A stretch of 64,000 bases of DNA from JALYUM01 sp036688685 (GCF_036688685.1 NZ_JAQQPS010000009.1:167587-231586), one strand, 5' to 3'. Shown: positions 33,765-42,401, counted from the stretch's first letter. Program-made: numbers and translations. The notes: generated by a model from the sequence alone, not told the origin.

Positions 33765-33891
33765 CTATCCGTCGTTTGCTGACGTAAAATACAGAGCATT
33801 GCCACTTCCGCTGAAGTTTCCGCACAGTCACAATCTGTCTCACTGGCAATACAAACAGCGCCAGGATCAACAGAATGACTGGGAGATGGAA

Positions 33892-34209
33892 ATGACTGCA
33901 AACGACATGATGGCTGAGATCCGCGACGCTAACCTGAGCTACCTGATGTTGGCCCAGCAGATGATCCGTGCCGACAAGGTGACTGCAATCTTCCGTCTCG
34001 GCATTTCGGCAGACATCGCCGAACTGATCGAAGGCATGAGCAACTCGCAAATCCTGAAACTCGCCGGCGGCAACATGATGCTGGCCCGCTTCCGCTTCGA
34101 CGACACCGCGATCCTGTCGATGCTGACGAACTACAACAAGGACCGCTCCCTGGCCCAGTCGCACGCCGCCATCCTGATGGCTGGCCAGCCGGTCGAAGAA
34201 ATCGCCTGA
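33892..34209 (+). CDS. flhD: Flagellar master regulator subunit FlhD
   Basis: 105 residues. FlhD joins FlhC in the FlhD4C2 complex that activates class II flagellar promoters. The sequence MMAEIRDANLSYLMLAQQMIRADKVTAIFRLGIS and the downstream ILKLAGGNMMLARFRFDD are typical of betaproteobacterial FlhD, which is slightly shorter than E. coli FlhD (116-119). The start at ATG 33892 is set by GGGAG at 33881-33885 with 6-base spacing; an ATG at 33886 would abut the site. flhC follows after 55 bases. It is preceded by two sigma-28-like promoters, suggesting feedback from FliA. Confidence 0.95.
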   Translation: MTANDMMAEIRDANLSYLMLAQQMIRADKVTAIFRLGISADIAELIEGMSNSQILKLAGGNMMLARFRFDDTAILSMLTNYNKDRSLAQSHAAILMAGQPVEEIA

Positions 34210-34264
34210 CAGCGTCAAGCCGGTTTCGATCAGTTATTCGTCAAGTCATACAGGAGCAGCGAAC

Positions 34265-34843
34265 ATGAGCAAAAAAAGCGTGGTATCGGAAGCCCAGGAA
34301 ATCCAGCTGGCCATCGAACTGATCCAACTCGGCGCCCGCCTGCAATTGCTTGAGACCGAAGTCTCGCTGTCGCGCGAACGCCTGCTCAAGCTGTATAAAG
34401 AACTGCGCGGCATGTCGCCGCCAAAAGGCATGCTGCCTTTCTCGACCGACTGGTTCCTCACCTGGCAGCCGAACATCCACGCTTCGCTGTTCATCAATAT
34501 CCACAAATTTCTGGTCCAGTACGCAGGCGCCAGCGGCATCGAAGCCGTCATGAAGGCCTATAAACTGTACCTCGAGCAAATGCCGCCGGAACCGGGCGAA
34601 GAGCCGCTACTGTCGCTGACGCGCGCCTGGACCCTGGTCCGTTTCTTCCAGAGCGACATGCTGAGCCTGGCCTGCTGCGACAAGTGCAAGGGCAAATATG
34701 TGGTCGACACACTCGATCTGAACAACGGTTACGTCTGCGGTCTGTGCCACATGCCTTCGCGCGCCGGCAAGACCCGCAAATCGAAAGAAGCTGCCACGGC
34801 AGCGGCAGCGGCAGCGGCAGCGGCGGCGCTCGCACTGGCGTGA
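34265..34843 (+). CDS. flhC: Flagellar master regulator subunit FlhC
   Basis: 192 residues. FlhC provides most of the DNA contacts of FlhD4C2. The conserved core runs from EAQEIQLAIELIQLGARLQLLE to the zinc-binding cysteines in CCDKCKGKYVVD and YVCGLCHMP. After a basic segment (SRAGKTRKSKE) the protein ends in an unusual tail of about 12 consecutive alanines plus LALA, encoded by a GGCAGC tandem repeat. E. coli FlhC has no such tail. A strong terminator follows 23 bases after the stop, so flhDC can be a two-gene transcript. Confidence 0.95.
   Translation: MSKKSVVSEAQEIQLAIELIQLGARLQLLETEVSLSRERLLKLYKELRGMSPPKGMLPFSTDWFLTWQPNIHASLFINIHKFLVQYAGASGIEAVMKAYKLYLEQMPPEPGEEPLLSLTRAWTLVRFFQSDMLSLACCDKCKGKYVVDTLDLNNGYVCGLCHMPSRAGKTRKSKEAATAAAAAAAAAALALA
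34798..34827 (+). repeat. GGCAGC microsatellite in the 3' end of flhC
   Basis: Four perfect GGCAGC units (34798-34821) and one GGCGGC (34822-34827) encode the polyalanine tail. Slippage by whole hexamers would keep the frame and only change tail length. Confidence 0.85.
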
Positions 34844-34866
34844 GCGCGTCGAGAACTGGTCAGGCG

Positions 34867-34894
34867 AAGGGCGGGATGTGAATCCCGCCTTTTT
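34867..34894 (+). terminator. Rho-independent terminator after flhC
   Basis: GGCGGGAT (34870-34877) pairs with ATCCCGCC (34882-34889) around a GTGA loop, flanked by AAG before and five T residues after (34890-34894). It is a textbook intrinsic terminator, and the loop contains the annotated GTG start of the next gene. Confidence 0.8.
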
Positions 34895-35648
34895 GCGTAT
34901 ATGGCGTGCTCCCGCCGTGCAGGCGTTCCTGCTCCAATGCGCCGCTTTCGTGCCGACGCTGATCAGCGTCTGGCTGCTGGCCCGTGCCGGCTTCCACCCT
35001 TCCTATGCCAGCGCCGCCGTTATCCAGGGGCTGTTGGCCGCGCTGGTGACCCGCTGGCGCGGCCTGGCCGCCTGGTGGCTGCCGATCCAGTGCCTGTTTC
35101 CGCTGGCGCTGCTCGGCGCGCATGCGCTGGCGCTTCCTTCCTGGCTGTTCCTGACCATCTTCATGGTTCTGCTGGCCGTGTTCTGGTCCACCTTCCGCAC
35201 CCAGGTGCCGTACTGGGCCTCCGGCGCGCGCGTCTGGCGCGCCGTCGCTGAGTTGTTGCCCGCCGGTCGCCCGCTGAAGGTGATCGATATCGGCAGCGGA
35301 CTGGGTGGCTTTACGCTTGACCTGGCGCGGCGGCGCCCCGATGCGACCCTGACCGGCGTGGAACTGGCGCCGCTGCCGTGGTTCGTCAGCTGGTTGCGCG
35401 CAGCATTGACTGCAAGTCGCGCCCGCTTCGTCCGCGGCGACTACGAAAGCTTCGATTTTGCCGATTTCGATGTGGTTTTTTGTTATCTTTCACCGGCGGC
35501 AATGCCCGCGCTGTATGCCAAGTGCCTTGCAGAGATGAAAACGGGCAGCAAACTGATGAGTTATGAATTCGTTATTGCCGAGCGCACGCCAGACCTTGTC
35601 ATTCCTATTACACACAATGGTGCCAGTCTCTACGTTTGGGACTTTTAG
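34878..35648 (+). CDS. Membrane-associated class I SAM-dependent methyltransferase
   Basis: Up to 256 residues. Three or four hydrophobic helices fill the N-terminal half (ISVWLLARAGF, VIQGLLAALVTRW, CLFPLALLGAHAL, FLTIFMVLLAVFWSTF). A methyltransferase domain follows, with the SAM loop VIDIGSGLGGFTLDL near residue 137, the acidic TGVELAP and the YESFDFADFDVVFCYLS segment. The substrate is unknown. The GTG at 34878 lies in the loop of the flhC terminator, so a later start (TTG 34893 or GTG 34917) is possible. It sits between flhDC and motAB, which hints at a motility link, but no known flagellar methyltransferase looks like it. Confidence 0.78.
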   Translation: MNPAFLRIWRAPAVQAFLLQCAAFVPTLISVWLLARAGFHPSYASAAVIQGLLAALVTRWRGLAAWWLPIQCLFPLALLGAHALALPSWLFLTIFMVLLAVFWSTFRTQVPYWASGARVWRAVAELLPAGRPLKVIDIGSGLGGFTLDLARRRPDATLTGVELAPLPWFVSWLRAALTASRARFVRGDYESFDFADFDVVFCYLSPAAMPALYAKCLAEMKTGSKLMSYEFVIAERTPDLVIPITHNGASLYVWDF

Positions 35649-35781
35649 GAGACACATGGGGGAGTTTTTCTTGCCTCAGGGCTATTCTCACGCTAATCTA
35701 GTTCCCTACGTAAATATTTACTGAGTTCAACTTGTTGAGCTTGGCGGGTTGCCAAGGCGCCCGTGTCCATGGGAGTGTCGT

Positions 35782-36642
35782 TTGCTAGTTATAATTGGTT
35801 ACATTATCGTTTGCGGCTCCGTATTTGGCGGGTTTGCCATGGCGGGCGGCCACCTCGCGGCACTGTTTCAGCCACTTGAGCTGCTGATGATCGGTGGCGG
35901 GGCGCTTGGTGCGTTTTTTGTCGGCAATAACGGCAAATCCATCAAGGCCACCATGAAAGCGATGCCGACCCTGCTCCAGGGTTCGCGCTACAACCGCGAG
36001 CTGTACATGGAAATGATGTCGCTGCTGTTCGACGTGCTGTCGAAAGTGCGCAAAGAGGGCTTGATGTCGATCGAAGGCGACATCGAAACGCCGGAAGCCA
36101 GTCCCGTGTTCTCGAAGTATCCAGGGGTTCTGTCCGATCACCACATCGTCGAATTCATGACCGATTATTTGCGTTTGATGGTTTCCGGCAACATGGACGC
36201 CTTTCAGATCGAAAACCTGATGGACAATGAAATCGAAACCCACCACCATGAGGGTGCGGTCCCGGCGCATTGCATCGCCAAGCTGGGTGACGGTTTGCCG
36301 GCCTTCGGTATCGTGGCGGCGGTGATGGGCGTGGTGCACACCATGGAATCGGTCGGTATTCCGCCGTCCGAACTGGGTATGCTGATTGCGCACGCGCTGG
36401 TCGGTACCTTCCTTGGTATTTTGCTGGCATACGGTTTCGTCGGTCCCCTGTCGTCGCTGCTGGAACAGAAGCTGGAAGAGTCGACCAAGATGTACCAGTG
36501 CGTCAAGGTGACGCTGCTGGCCAGCCTGAACGGCTACGCGCCCGCACTGGCGGTCGAATTTGGCCGCAAGGTACTGTATTCGACCGAACGCCCGACCTTC
36601 GCCGAACTGGAAGATCACATCAAGAAAGCCAAGAGCAAATAA
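35782..36642 (+). CDS. motA: Flagellar motor stator protein MotA
   Basis: 286 residues. MotA is the five-copy ring of the proton-driven stator. The start is TTG 35782, set by GGGAG at 35771-35775 with 6-base spacing and by homology (LVIIGYIIVCGSVFGGF is the first helix); an in-frame start at 35749 lacks a ribosome site. Four transmembrane helices are visible, the last two in LPAFGIVAAVMGVVHTM and LIAHALVGTFLGILLAYGFV, with the cytoplasmic charged loop between helices 2 and 3. A 6-base hairpin (CTTGGC/GCCAAG, 35740-35756) precedes it. No sigma-28 match was found in the 133-base upstream gap. Confidence 0.95.
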   Translation: MLVIIGYIIVCGSVFGGFAMAGGHLAALFQPLELLMIGGGALGAFFVGNNGKSIKATMKAMPTLLQGSRYNRELYMEMMSLLFDVLSKVRKEGLMSIEGDIETPEASPVFSKYPGVLSDHHIVEFMTDYLRLMVSGNMDAFQIENLMDNEIETHHHEGAVPAHCIAKLGDGLPAFGIVAAVMGVVHTMESVGIPPSELGMLIAHALVGTFLGILLAYGFVGPLSSLLEQKLEESTKMYQCVKVTLLASLNGYAPALAVEFGRKVLYSTERPTFAELEDHIKKAKSK

Positions 36643-36691
36643 GCCGTGATGACCTTGACCCTCCATATGATCGTCGTCGCCGGGAGCCGCC

Positions 36692-37687
36692 ATGTCCGAT
36701 GAAGGCTTGCGCCCGATTATCGTCAAGCGCATCAAGAAAACCGCCGGCGGTCACCACGGCGGGGCCTGGAAGATTGCGTATGCCGACTTCGTGACCGCGA
36801 TGATGGCCTTCTTTCTCTTGATGTGGTTGCTCGGATCGACGGCCAAGGGCGACATGAACGGGATTTCCGAGTTCTTCAAAACGCCCTTGAAAGTGGCGAT
36901 GGCGGGCGGGTCCGGCAGCGGCGACAGCACCTCGATCCTGAAGGGCGGCGGCAAGGATATCACCGCGCGCGATGGCCAGACCAAGAAGGGCGATATCGAT
37001 ACACCGAAGAAAAAAACTGCGGATCTGAAGGCGGCCAGGGCGGCCCTGCAGAAGGAAGAAGCGGAGCGCCTGAAAGCGCTGAAATCGCGCATCGAAGCGA
37101 CCATCGAAGCCAATCCGCTGCTCAAGAAATACAAGAATCAACTCTTGCTCGACATCACCAGCGAAGGCTTGCGGATCCAGATCGTCGACGAAAAGAACCG
37201 CCCGATGTTTGAACTGGCCAAGGCCCAATTGCAACCGTACACCAAAGAAATTTTGCATGTGCTGGGCATCGTGTTGAACGAAGTGCCGAACCGGATCGGC
37301 CTGTCCGGCCACACCGATTCGACGCCGTACTCGAGCGATGCCGGCTACAGCAACTGGGAATTGTCGAGCGACCGCGCGAATGCGTCGCGGCGCGAGATGA
37401 TTGTCGGCGGCATGAGTGACGGCAAGATCCTGCGCGTTGTCGGTCTCGGCTCCGCAGCCAACCTGGACAAGGCCGACCCGTTCAACCCGATCAACCGGCG
37501 CATCAGCATTGTGGTGATGAACAAGAGAACGGAAGAAGCAGTGATCCGCGACGGCTCCACCATCGACGTCGCCACCGACAGATCGTCCGATGATGACGCC
37601 GATGCGCCTGCCAGTACAAAAAACGCCGCCGCGACCGTCGCGCCGGATGTGGCCAAAGTGGTGGCGGCAGTTGCCGCCGTCAAATAA
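36692..37687 (+). CDS. motB: Flagellar motor stator protein MotB
   Basis: 331 residues. The single membrane helix YADFVTAMMAFFLLMWLLGS carries the proton-binding Asp at residue 32, the same number as in E. coli. The following plug and linker are Lys/Ala-rich (DTPKKKTADLKAARAALQKEEAERLKALKSR). The OmpA-like peptidoglycan-binding domain includes IGLSGHTDSTPY and SDRANASRREM. The C-terminal 50 residues are a low-complexity Ala/Asp/Val tail beyond the E. coli length. It follows motA by 49 bases. Confidence 0.95.
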   Translation: MSDEGLRPIIVKRIKKTAGGHHGGAWKIAYADFVTAMMAFFLLMWLLGSTAKGDMNGISEFFKTPLKVAMAGGSGSGDSTSILKGGGKDITARDGQTKKGDIDTPKKKTADLKAARAALQKEEAERLKALKSRIEATIEANPLLKKYKNQLLLDITSEGLRIQIVDEKNRPMFELAKAQLQPYTKEILHVLGIVLNEVPNRIGLSGHTDSTPYSSDAGYSNWELSSDRANASRREMIVGGMSDGKILRVVGLGSAANLDKADPFNPINRRISIVVMNKRTEEAVIRDGSTIDVATDRSSDDDADAPASTKNAAATVAPDVAKVVAAVAAVK

Positions 37688-37715
37688 CAGTCGGTTGAGC
37701 GGACTGGAGAGAAGA

Positions 37716-38264
37716 ATGACCAGAAAAAAAATACTCGGTTCCCACGTCAAGCGCCTGCTATCGGGCGTGTCCGCCCATGGCGGGCGTCACTTGACAGAAG
37801 TGGAAACCGACTTGATGCAGACCGAACGCCTGCTGGAGGAAGCGGTCGAACGCCTGACGTCCAGTTTCATGGCGATTCACCACACGGTCGGTGCGCGCCA
37901 GAGCAGCATCGACCGGCTGCTGGCCGGCGGCACCGTCAGCGACGAGGACAGCGCGCGCCTGCAAGGCATGTCGGGTGAAATCGGCGCACACGTGAACTCG
38001 GCCATCACCAGCATGCAATTCCAGGACATGACGAGCCAGTTGATCGACCGCACGCTGAAACGCGTAACAGGTTTACGCGACTTCCTCGGCACGCTCAGTG
38101 CGCATGGCGACGATCTGATGCCGGATACCGGCAACGATGAGATCGTCGACCGCCTCGGCAAGGTCAGCATGGCGCTGGCGATCCAGTCCTTAGAGTTGCG
38201 CAGCGTGTTGCGCAAGTCGGTCAACCAACAACACCTGGACAGTGGCGACATCGAGCTGTTCTGA
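37716..38264 (+). CDS. CheZ-like chemotaxis protein with DxxxQ phosphatase motif
   Basis: 182 residues from ATG 37716 with GGAGAGAAG upstream. It is helical throughout: a long helix (LTEVETDLMQTERLLEEAVERLTSSFMAIHHTV) and a second one holding ITSMQFQDMTSQLIDRTLKRV. The FQDMTSQ element aligns with FQDLTGQ of CheZ, preserving the Asp and Gln (DxxxQ) that dephosphorylate CheY-P. The C-terminus (LDSGDIELF) differs from the CheY-binding tail of true CheZ. It sits directly before a CheY gene and CheA, so it may be a dedicated phosphatase for that CheY. This is motif-based inference. Confidence 0.65.
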   Translation: MTRKKILGSHVKRLLSGVSAHGGRHLTEVETDLMQTERLLEEAVERLTSSFMAIHHTVGARQSSIDRLLAGGTVSDEDSARLQGMSGEIGAHVNSAITSMQFQDMTSQLIDRTLKRVTGLRDFLGTLSAHGDDLMPDTGNDEIVDRLGKVSMALAIQSLELRSVLRKSVNQQHLDSGDIELF

Positions 38265-38311
38265 GCCGCTAACTATCCACACCAAGAATAATCAACAGGA
38301 GCATCACCACC

Positions 38312-38677
38312 ATGGCAAAAACAATTCTCGCAGTCGACGATTCCAGTTCCCTGCGCCAGATGGTCGCCTTCAGCCTGAAGGCGGCGGGCTACAACGTGAT
38401 CGAAGCGGTCGATGGCCAGGACGGCCTGGACAAGGCGCGTCAGCAGGCGGTCGACCTGGTGCTGACCGACCAGAACATGCCACGCATGGACGGTCTGTCG
38501 CTGATCAAGCTCCTGCGCGAGCTGCCCGACTACGCCAAGACCCCGATCCTGATGCTGACGACCGAATCGTCGGACGAAATGAAGCAGAAGGGCCGTGCGG
38601 CCGGCGCCAACGGCTGGCTGGTCAAGCCGTTCGACCCGCAGCGTTTGATCGAAGTGGTCAAAAAAGTCATCGGCTAA
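38312..38677 (+). CDS. cheY: CheY-type single-domain response regulator (first copy)
   Basis: 121 residues forming one receiver domain: AVDDSSSLRQMV, phosphoacceptor Asp53 in LVLTDQNMPRMDGL, LTTESSDEMKQKG and WLVKPFDPQRL with the conserved Lys. The protein starts ILAVDDSSSLRQMVAFSLK, typical of the CheY placed beside cheA in polar-type chemotaxis operons rather than of E. coli CheY. It follows the CheZ-like gene by 47 bases and precedes cheA by 48, so it is probably phosphorylated by this CheA. Whether it acts on the motor or as a phosphate sink is open. Confidence 0.92.
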   Translation: MAKTILAVDDSSSLRQMVAFSLKAAGYNVIEAVDGQDGLDKARQQAVDLVLTDQNMPRMDGLSLIKLLRELPDYAKTPILMLTTESSDEMKQKGRAAGANGWLVKPFDPQRLIEVVKKVIG

Positions 38678-38725
38678 TCCGGTGCGCCTGCCCATGAGCT
38701 TGCCACGCAATCCCGGATTGACGCC

Positions 38726-40927
38726 ATGACGATCGACATCAGCCAGTTTTTTCAGGTCTTCTTCGATGAAGCCGAGGAGCTGCTCGCCGAAAAAGAGCGG
38801 CTGCTGCTGGGCGTCGACGTGGCCAATCCCGATCCCGAAGATCTGAACGCCATCTTCCGTACCGCCCATTCGATCAAGGGCGGCGCGTCGACGTTCGGCC
38901 TGACCGATATGACCGAGGTCACCCACATCCTCGAATCCTTGCTCGACCGTATCCGCAAGGGCGAAATGGCCCTGACCGGTGTCCACGTCGACGCGTTCCT
39001 GGCCGCCAAAGATATTCTCAAGATGCAACTTGACGGGCACCGCAACGGCGCCGACGTCGACCAGGATGCCGTTGCCGACGTGCGCATGATGCTGCAGGAG
39101 CTGTCGCAAGACGTCGTCGCCGCCCCGGTCGCGGTGGCGCCGTCGTTCCTGCAGGTGGTGCAGGCGCCGGCCCTGACGCCCGGTGAGGGCGCGCGCCGTT
39201 ACCGGATTGAATTGCCGAAAGTGGAAACGCGCGACATCAGCGCACTGGTGGCCGAATTGGGCTTGCTGGGACGCGTGTCGGAAACGCCGCTCGACGGCGG
39301 ACGCAGCGCGTTGATCGTCACGACCCACGAGTCGCTCGAAGACATCGTCGCGATCTGCTCGTTCGTGCTCGATCCCGACCAGCTGAAAATTTTTGAAGCG
39401 CCGGCCCTCACGCCGGAACAGCGCGCCATCGAAGACGCCGAGCGCGCCCGGGTCGAAGCGGATCAGGGCTTCGGCTTTTTCGACTTGACGGACGAGGCCC
39501 CGCCAGCGCCCGACTTGCGCACTGAAGACGAGCGCGGTTACGGCTTTTTCCAGCCGATTGAATTGATCCGCGCCGAAGCCGGCATCGTGGCCGAACCGCT
39601 GCTCGCGAAAGCGCTCGAACCACGCCCGGCAGCGCTGGAAGTGGCCGAAGTGGTCGAACCGACCGGCGAAAAACGCCGCAAGGAAGACAAGGCGGGCGGC
39701 GCGGAAGCCTCGTCGATCCGCGTCTCGGTGGAAAAGGTCGATCAATTGATCAACCTGATCGGCGAGCTGGTCATCACCCAGGCGATGATCGAGCAGCGCA
39801 GCGAGCACCTCGACCCGATGAAGGACGAACGCCTGCTGGCGTCAATCGGACAACTCACCCGCAACACGCGCGACCTGCAGGAAGCGGTGATGTCGATCCG
39901 CATGATGCCGATGGACTTCGTGTTCTCGCGCTTCCCGCGCATGGTGCGCGACCTGGCCGCCAAGCTGGGCAAGAAGGTCGACTTCATCACGAATGGCGCC
40001 GCAACCGAACTCGACAAGGGTCTGATCGAACGCATCGTCGACCCGCTGACGCACCTGGTGCGCAACAGCATCGACCACGGTATTGAAATGCCGGCCACGC
40101 GCGCCGCTGCCGGCAAGACGGAAAACGGGCGATTGTTCCTGTCGGCAGTCCACCAGGGCGGCCACATCATTATCGAAGTGGCCGACGATGGCGGCGGGCT
40201 GAACCGCGAGCGCATCCTTGCCAAGGCGAAACAGAATGGTTTGCCGGTCAGCGACACGATGCCCGACAGCGAGGTCTGGCAACTGATTTTTGCCCCCGGT
40301 TTCTCGACCGCGGAAAAGGTCACGGATGTGTCTGGCCGCGGCGTCGGCATGGATGTGGTGAAGCGCAATATCACGGCCATGGGCGGCGTGGTCGACATTC
40401 GCTCGGCGGCCGGGTTCGGCACGACGATCTCGATATCGCTGCCGCTGACGCTGGCCATTCTCGACGGCATGTCGATCCGGTGTGGCGAAGAAGTCTATAT
40501 CCTGCCGCTCGGTTTTGTGATTGAATCGTTGCAACCGAAGCCGGAAGATGTCAAGGACATCGCCGGAACCGGGAGCGTGATCAAGGTGCGTGGCGAATAC
40601 TTGCCGCTGGTGCCGCTGCACTTGATGTTCGGCATTAACGCCCGCTACACCAATCCGTGCGAGGGCATTTGCGTGATCGTCGAGACGGAAGGACGCAAGG
40701 CGGCCCTGTTTGTCGACGAACTTGTAGGCCAGCAACAAGTCGTGGTAAAAAATCTTGAATCGAATTACCGCAAGGTGACCGGCATTTCCGGCGCCACCAT
40801 TTTGGGCGACGGCGGCGTCTCGCTGATCCTCGATGTCTCGGCCTTGCTGCGCTCGTCGCGTCAGCTGGCCGGCGACGCGACGGTCAACGACCCCGGCGTT
40901 TTAACACTGTTACACACAAAGGAATAA
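38726..40927 (+). CDS. cheA: Chemotaxis histidine kinase CheA
   Basis: 733 residues. Domain order: Hpt/P1 with the phosphorylated His48 in RTAHSIKGGAST; a P2-like region (GARRYRIELPKVETRDISALVAEL); a linker; the dimerisation helices (VEKVDQLINLIGELVITQAMIEQRS); the ATPase domain (LTHLVRNSIDHGIEMP, VADDGGGL, GRGVGMDVVK); and a C-terminal CheW-like domain (SIRCGEEVYILPLGFVIESL). The linker around residues 248-275 repeats an aromatic motif (GFGFF and GYGFF) in acidic surroundings. CheA phosphorylates CheY and CheB in response to receptors. cheW begins 3 bases after its stop. Confidence 0.97.
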   Translation: MTIDISQFFQVFFDEAEELLAEKERLLLGVDVANPDPEDLNAIFRTAHSIKGGASTFGLTDMTEVTHILESLLDRIRKGEMALTGVHVDAFLAAKDILKMQLDGHRNGADVDQDAVADVRMMLQELSQDVVAAPVAVAPSFLQVVQAPALTPGEGARRYRIELPKVETRDISALVAELGLLGRVSETPLDGGRSALIVTTHESLEDIVAICSFVLDPDQLKIFEAPALTPEQRAIEDAERARVEADQGFGFFDLTDEAPPAPDLRTEDERGYGFFQPIELIRAEAGIVAEPLLAKALEPRPAALEVAEVVEPTGEKRRKEDKAGGAEASSIRVSVEKVDQLINLIGELVITQAMIEQRSEHLDPMKDERLLASIGQLTRNTRDLQEAVMSIRMMPMDFVFSRFPRMVRDLAAKLGKKVDFITNGAATELDKGLIERIVDPLTHLVRNSIDHGIEMPATRAAAGKTENGRLFLSAVHQGGHIIIEVADDGGGLNRERILAKAKQNGLPVSDTMPDSEVWQLIFAPGFSTAEKVTDVSGRGVGMDVVKRNITAMGGVVDIRSAAGFGTTISISLPLTLAILDGMSIRCGEEVYILPLGFVIESLQPKPEDVKDIAGTGSVIKVRGEYLPLVPLHLMFGINARYTNPCEGICVIVETEGRKAALFVDELVGQQQVVVKNLESNYRKVTGISGATILGDGGVSLILDVSALLRSSRQLAGDATVNDPGVLTLLHTKE

Positions 40928-40930
40928 AAG

Positions 40931-41428
40931 ATGTCCATCCAGACCAGCAACAAATTGTCCGAAGCCCACGACGGCGCCGGTAGCGAGTTTCTCGCCTTTA
41001 CCCTTGGCTCCGAAGAGTACGGCATCGACATTTTGAAGGTGCAAGAGATTCGCGGTTACGAAGCGGTCACCCGCATCGCCAACGCGCCAGAATTCATCAA
41101 GGGCGTGATCAACCTGCGCGGCATCATCATTCCGGTCATCGACATGCGCATCAAGTTCAAGCTGGGCACGCCGGTGTACGACCAGTTCACGGTGGTGATC
41201 ATCCTCAATATCGGCGGTCGCATCATGGGGATGGTGGTCGACAGCGTCTCCGACGTGACCACCCTGATGCCGGACCAGATCAAGCCGGCGCCGGAAATGG
41301 GCACCGCGTTCAATTCCGACTACATGATTGGCCTCGGCACCATCGACGAACGCATGCTGATTTTGATGGACATCGACAAACTGATGTCTTCTAGCGAAAT
41401 GGGTTTGATGGACAACATCGCCGCATAA
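40931..41428 (+). CDS. cheW: Chemotaxis coupling protein CheW
   Basis: 165 residues with the complete CheW fold: EFLAFTLGSEEYGIDILKVQEIRGYEAVTRIANAPEFIKGVINLRGIIIPVIDMR in the first half, and MIGLGTIDERMLILMDIDKLM in the second. It links chemoreceptor tips to CheA. It is almost contiguous with cheA. A second, divergent CheW-like protein is encoded at 15870-16328. Confidence 0.97.
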   Translation: MSIQTSNKLSEAHDGAGSEFLAFTLGSEEYGIDILKVQEIRGYEAVTRIANAPEFIKGVINLRGIIIPVIDMRIKFKLGTPVYDQFTVVIILNIGGRIMGMVVDSVSDVTTLMPDQIKPAPEMGTAFNSDYMIGLGTIDERMLILMDIDKLMSSSEMGLMDNIAA

Positions 41429-41490
41429 GTCCGGCGTCGTGGTACATGAACAGTTCCGCGCAGCGACAAGCAACGTAAAGGCAAGACACC

Positions 41491-42345
41491 GTGCTGCAAA
41501 ATAAACAGGAAACTGTCAAGGAATTCGACTTCACCCGGCGCGACTTCGAGCGCGTGCGGGGGCTGATCTACCAGCGCGCCGGCATTTCGCTGGCCGACAG
41601 CAAGCAGGAAATGGTCTACAGCCGCCTGGCGCGGCGCCTGCGCGCGACCGGCATCGTGTCGTTCGTCACTTATCTCGATGCGCTCGAAGCCGGGCGCATG
41701 GATGCCGAGTGGGAATCGTTCACGAACGCGCTGACGACCAACCTGACGTCGTTTTTCCGTGAGGCGCATCACTTCCCCTTGCTGGCAGAACATGCATTGC
41801 GCGTGCGCCCGCGCGCCGGTGAGCCATTGACAGTGTGGTGCTCTGCCGCCTCCACCGGCGAAGAGCCGTATTCGATCGCCATGACCCTCTGCGAAGCCTT
41901 CAACACCTTGACGCCGCCGGTGCAGATTATTGCTACCGACATCGACACGAACGTGCTGGCCACCGGCGCGGACGGTGTCTACGGCATGGACCGCCTCGAC
42001 AAGATGGACCCGGCCCGGGCCAAAAAATTCTTCCTGCGCGGCAAGGGTGCCCAGGAAGGCTTGGCTCGTATTCGGCCTGAACTACGCCAGCTGATCACCT
42101 TCAAGCCCTTGAATTTGCTGGCCGATGGCTGGCCGCTGAAAGGCCCGTTCGACGTGATTTTTTGTCGTAACGTAATGATTTATTTTGATAAAGACACGCA
42201 GCGCAAGATTTTGTCGCGCTTTGTGCCGCTGATGAAACCCGACGCCTTGTTATTTGCGGGTCACTCGGAAAATTTCCTGTACGTCTCCGATGCGCTGCGC
42301 TTACGTGGTAAAACTGTGTACGAACTCAATAGCCGCGCCGCCTGA
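41491..42345 (+). CDS. cheR: Chemoreceptor glutamate methyltransferase CheR
   Basis: 284 residues from GTG 41491. CheR methylates receptor glutamates using SAM. Its N-terminal helical domain (FDFTRRDFERVRGLIYQRAGISLADSKQEMVYSRLARRLR) contacts the receptor. The SAM-binding core shows LTVWCSAASTGEEPYSIAMTL, IIATDIDTNVLATG and FDVIFCRNVMIYFDKDTQ. It lies between cheW and cheD in the expected order. A ribosome site (GTAAAGGCAAG) is modest. Confidence 0.96.
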   Translation: MLQNKQETVKEFDFTRRDFERVRGLIYQRAGISLADSKQEMVYSRLARRLRATGIVSFVTYLDALEAGRMDAEWESFTNALTTNLTSFFREAHHFPLLAEHALRVRPRAGEPLTVWCSAASTGEEPYSIAMTLCEAFNTLTPPVQIIATDIDTNVLATGADGVYGMDRLDKMDPARAKKFFLRGKGAQEGLARIRPELRQLITFKPLNLLADGWPLKGPFDVIFCRNVMIYFDKDTQRKILSRFVPLMKPDALLFAGHSENFLYVSDALRLRGKTVYELNSRAA

Positions 42346-42401
42346 TCCAGGCATCAACACCCGCCGCGCCGCGAGGCGCTGCGCACCACCGAGCCTCGAA
42401 C

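Larger units (their letters stand above)
33393..33891 (+). promoter_or_regulatory. Long regulatory region upstream of flhDC
   Basis: 499 bases without a supported gene. From left to right it holds a small GC-rich palindrome (33433-33450), an A/T-tract run (33480-33505) likely to be bent, two sigma-28-like promoters (33512-33538 and 33607-33633), and a cluster of hairpins (33712-33764). The frame from 33661 joined to flhD has no ribosome site and is not counted as coding. Such a long leader suits a master regulator that integrates many inputs. Confidence 0.65.

Noticed and set aside
33661..33891. Coding extension upstream of flhD
   Set aside because: No ribosome site and no family similarity; the region is a structured leader, and GGGAG supports ATG 33892.
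38273..39808. 511-residue minus-strand open frame
   Set aside because: Antisense to cheY and cheA, of biased composition and with no domain.
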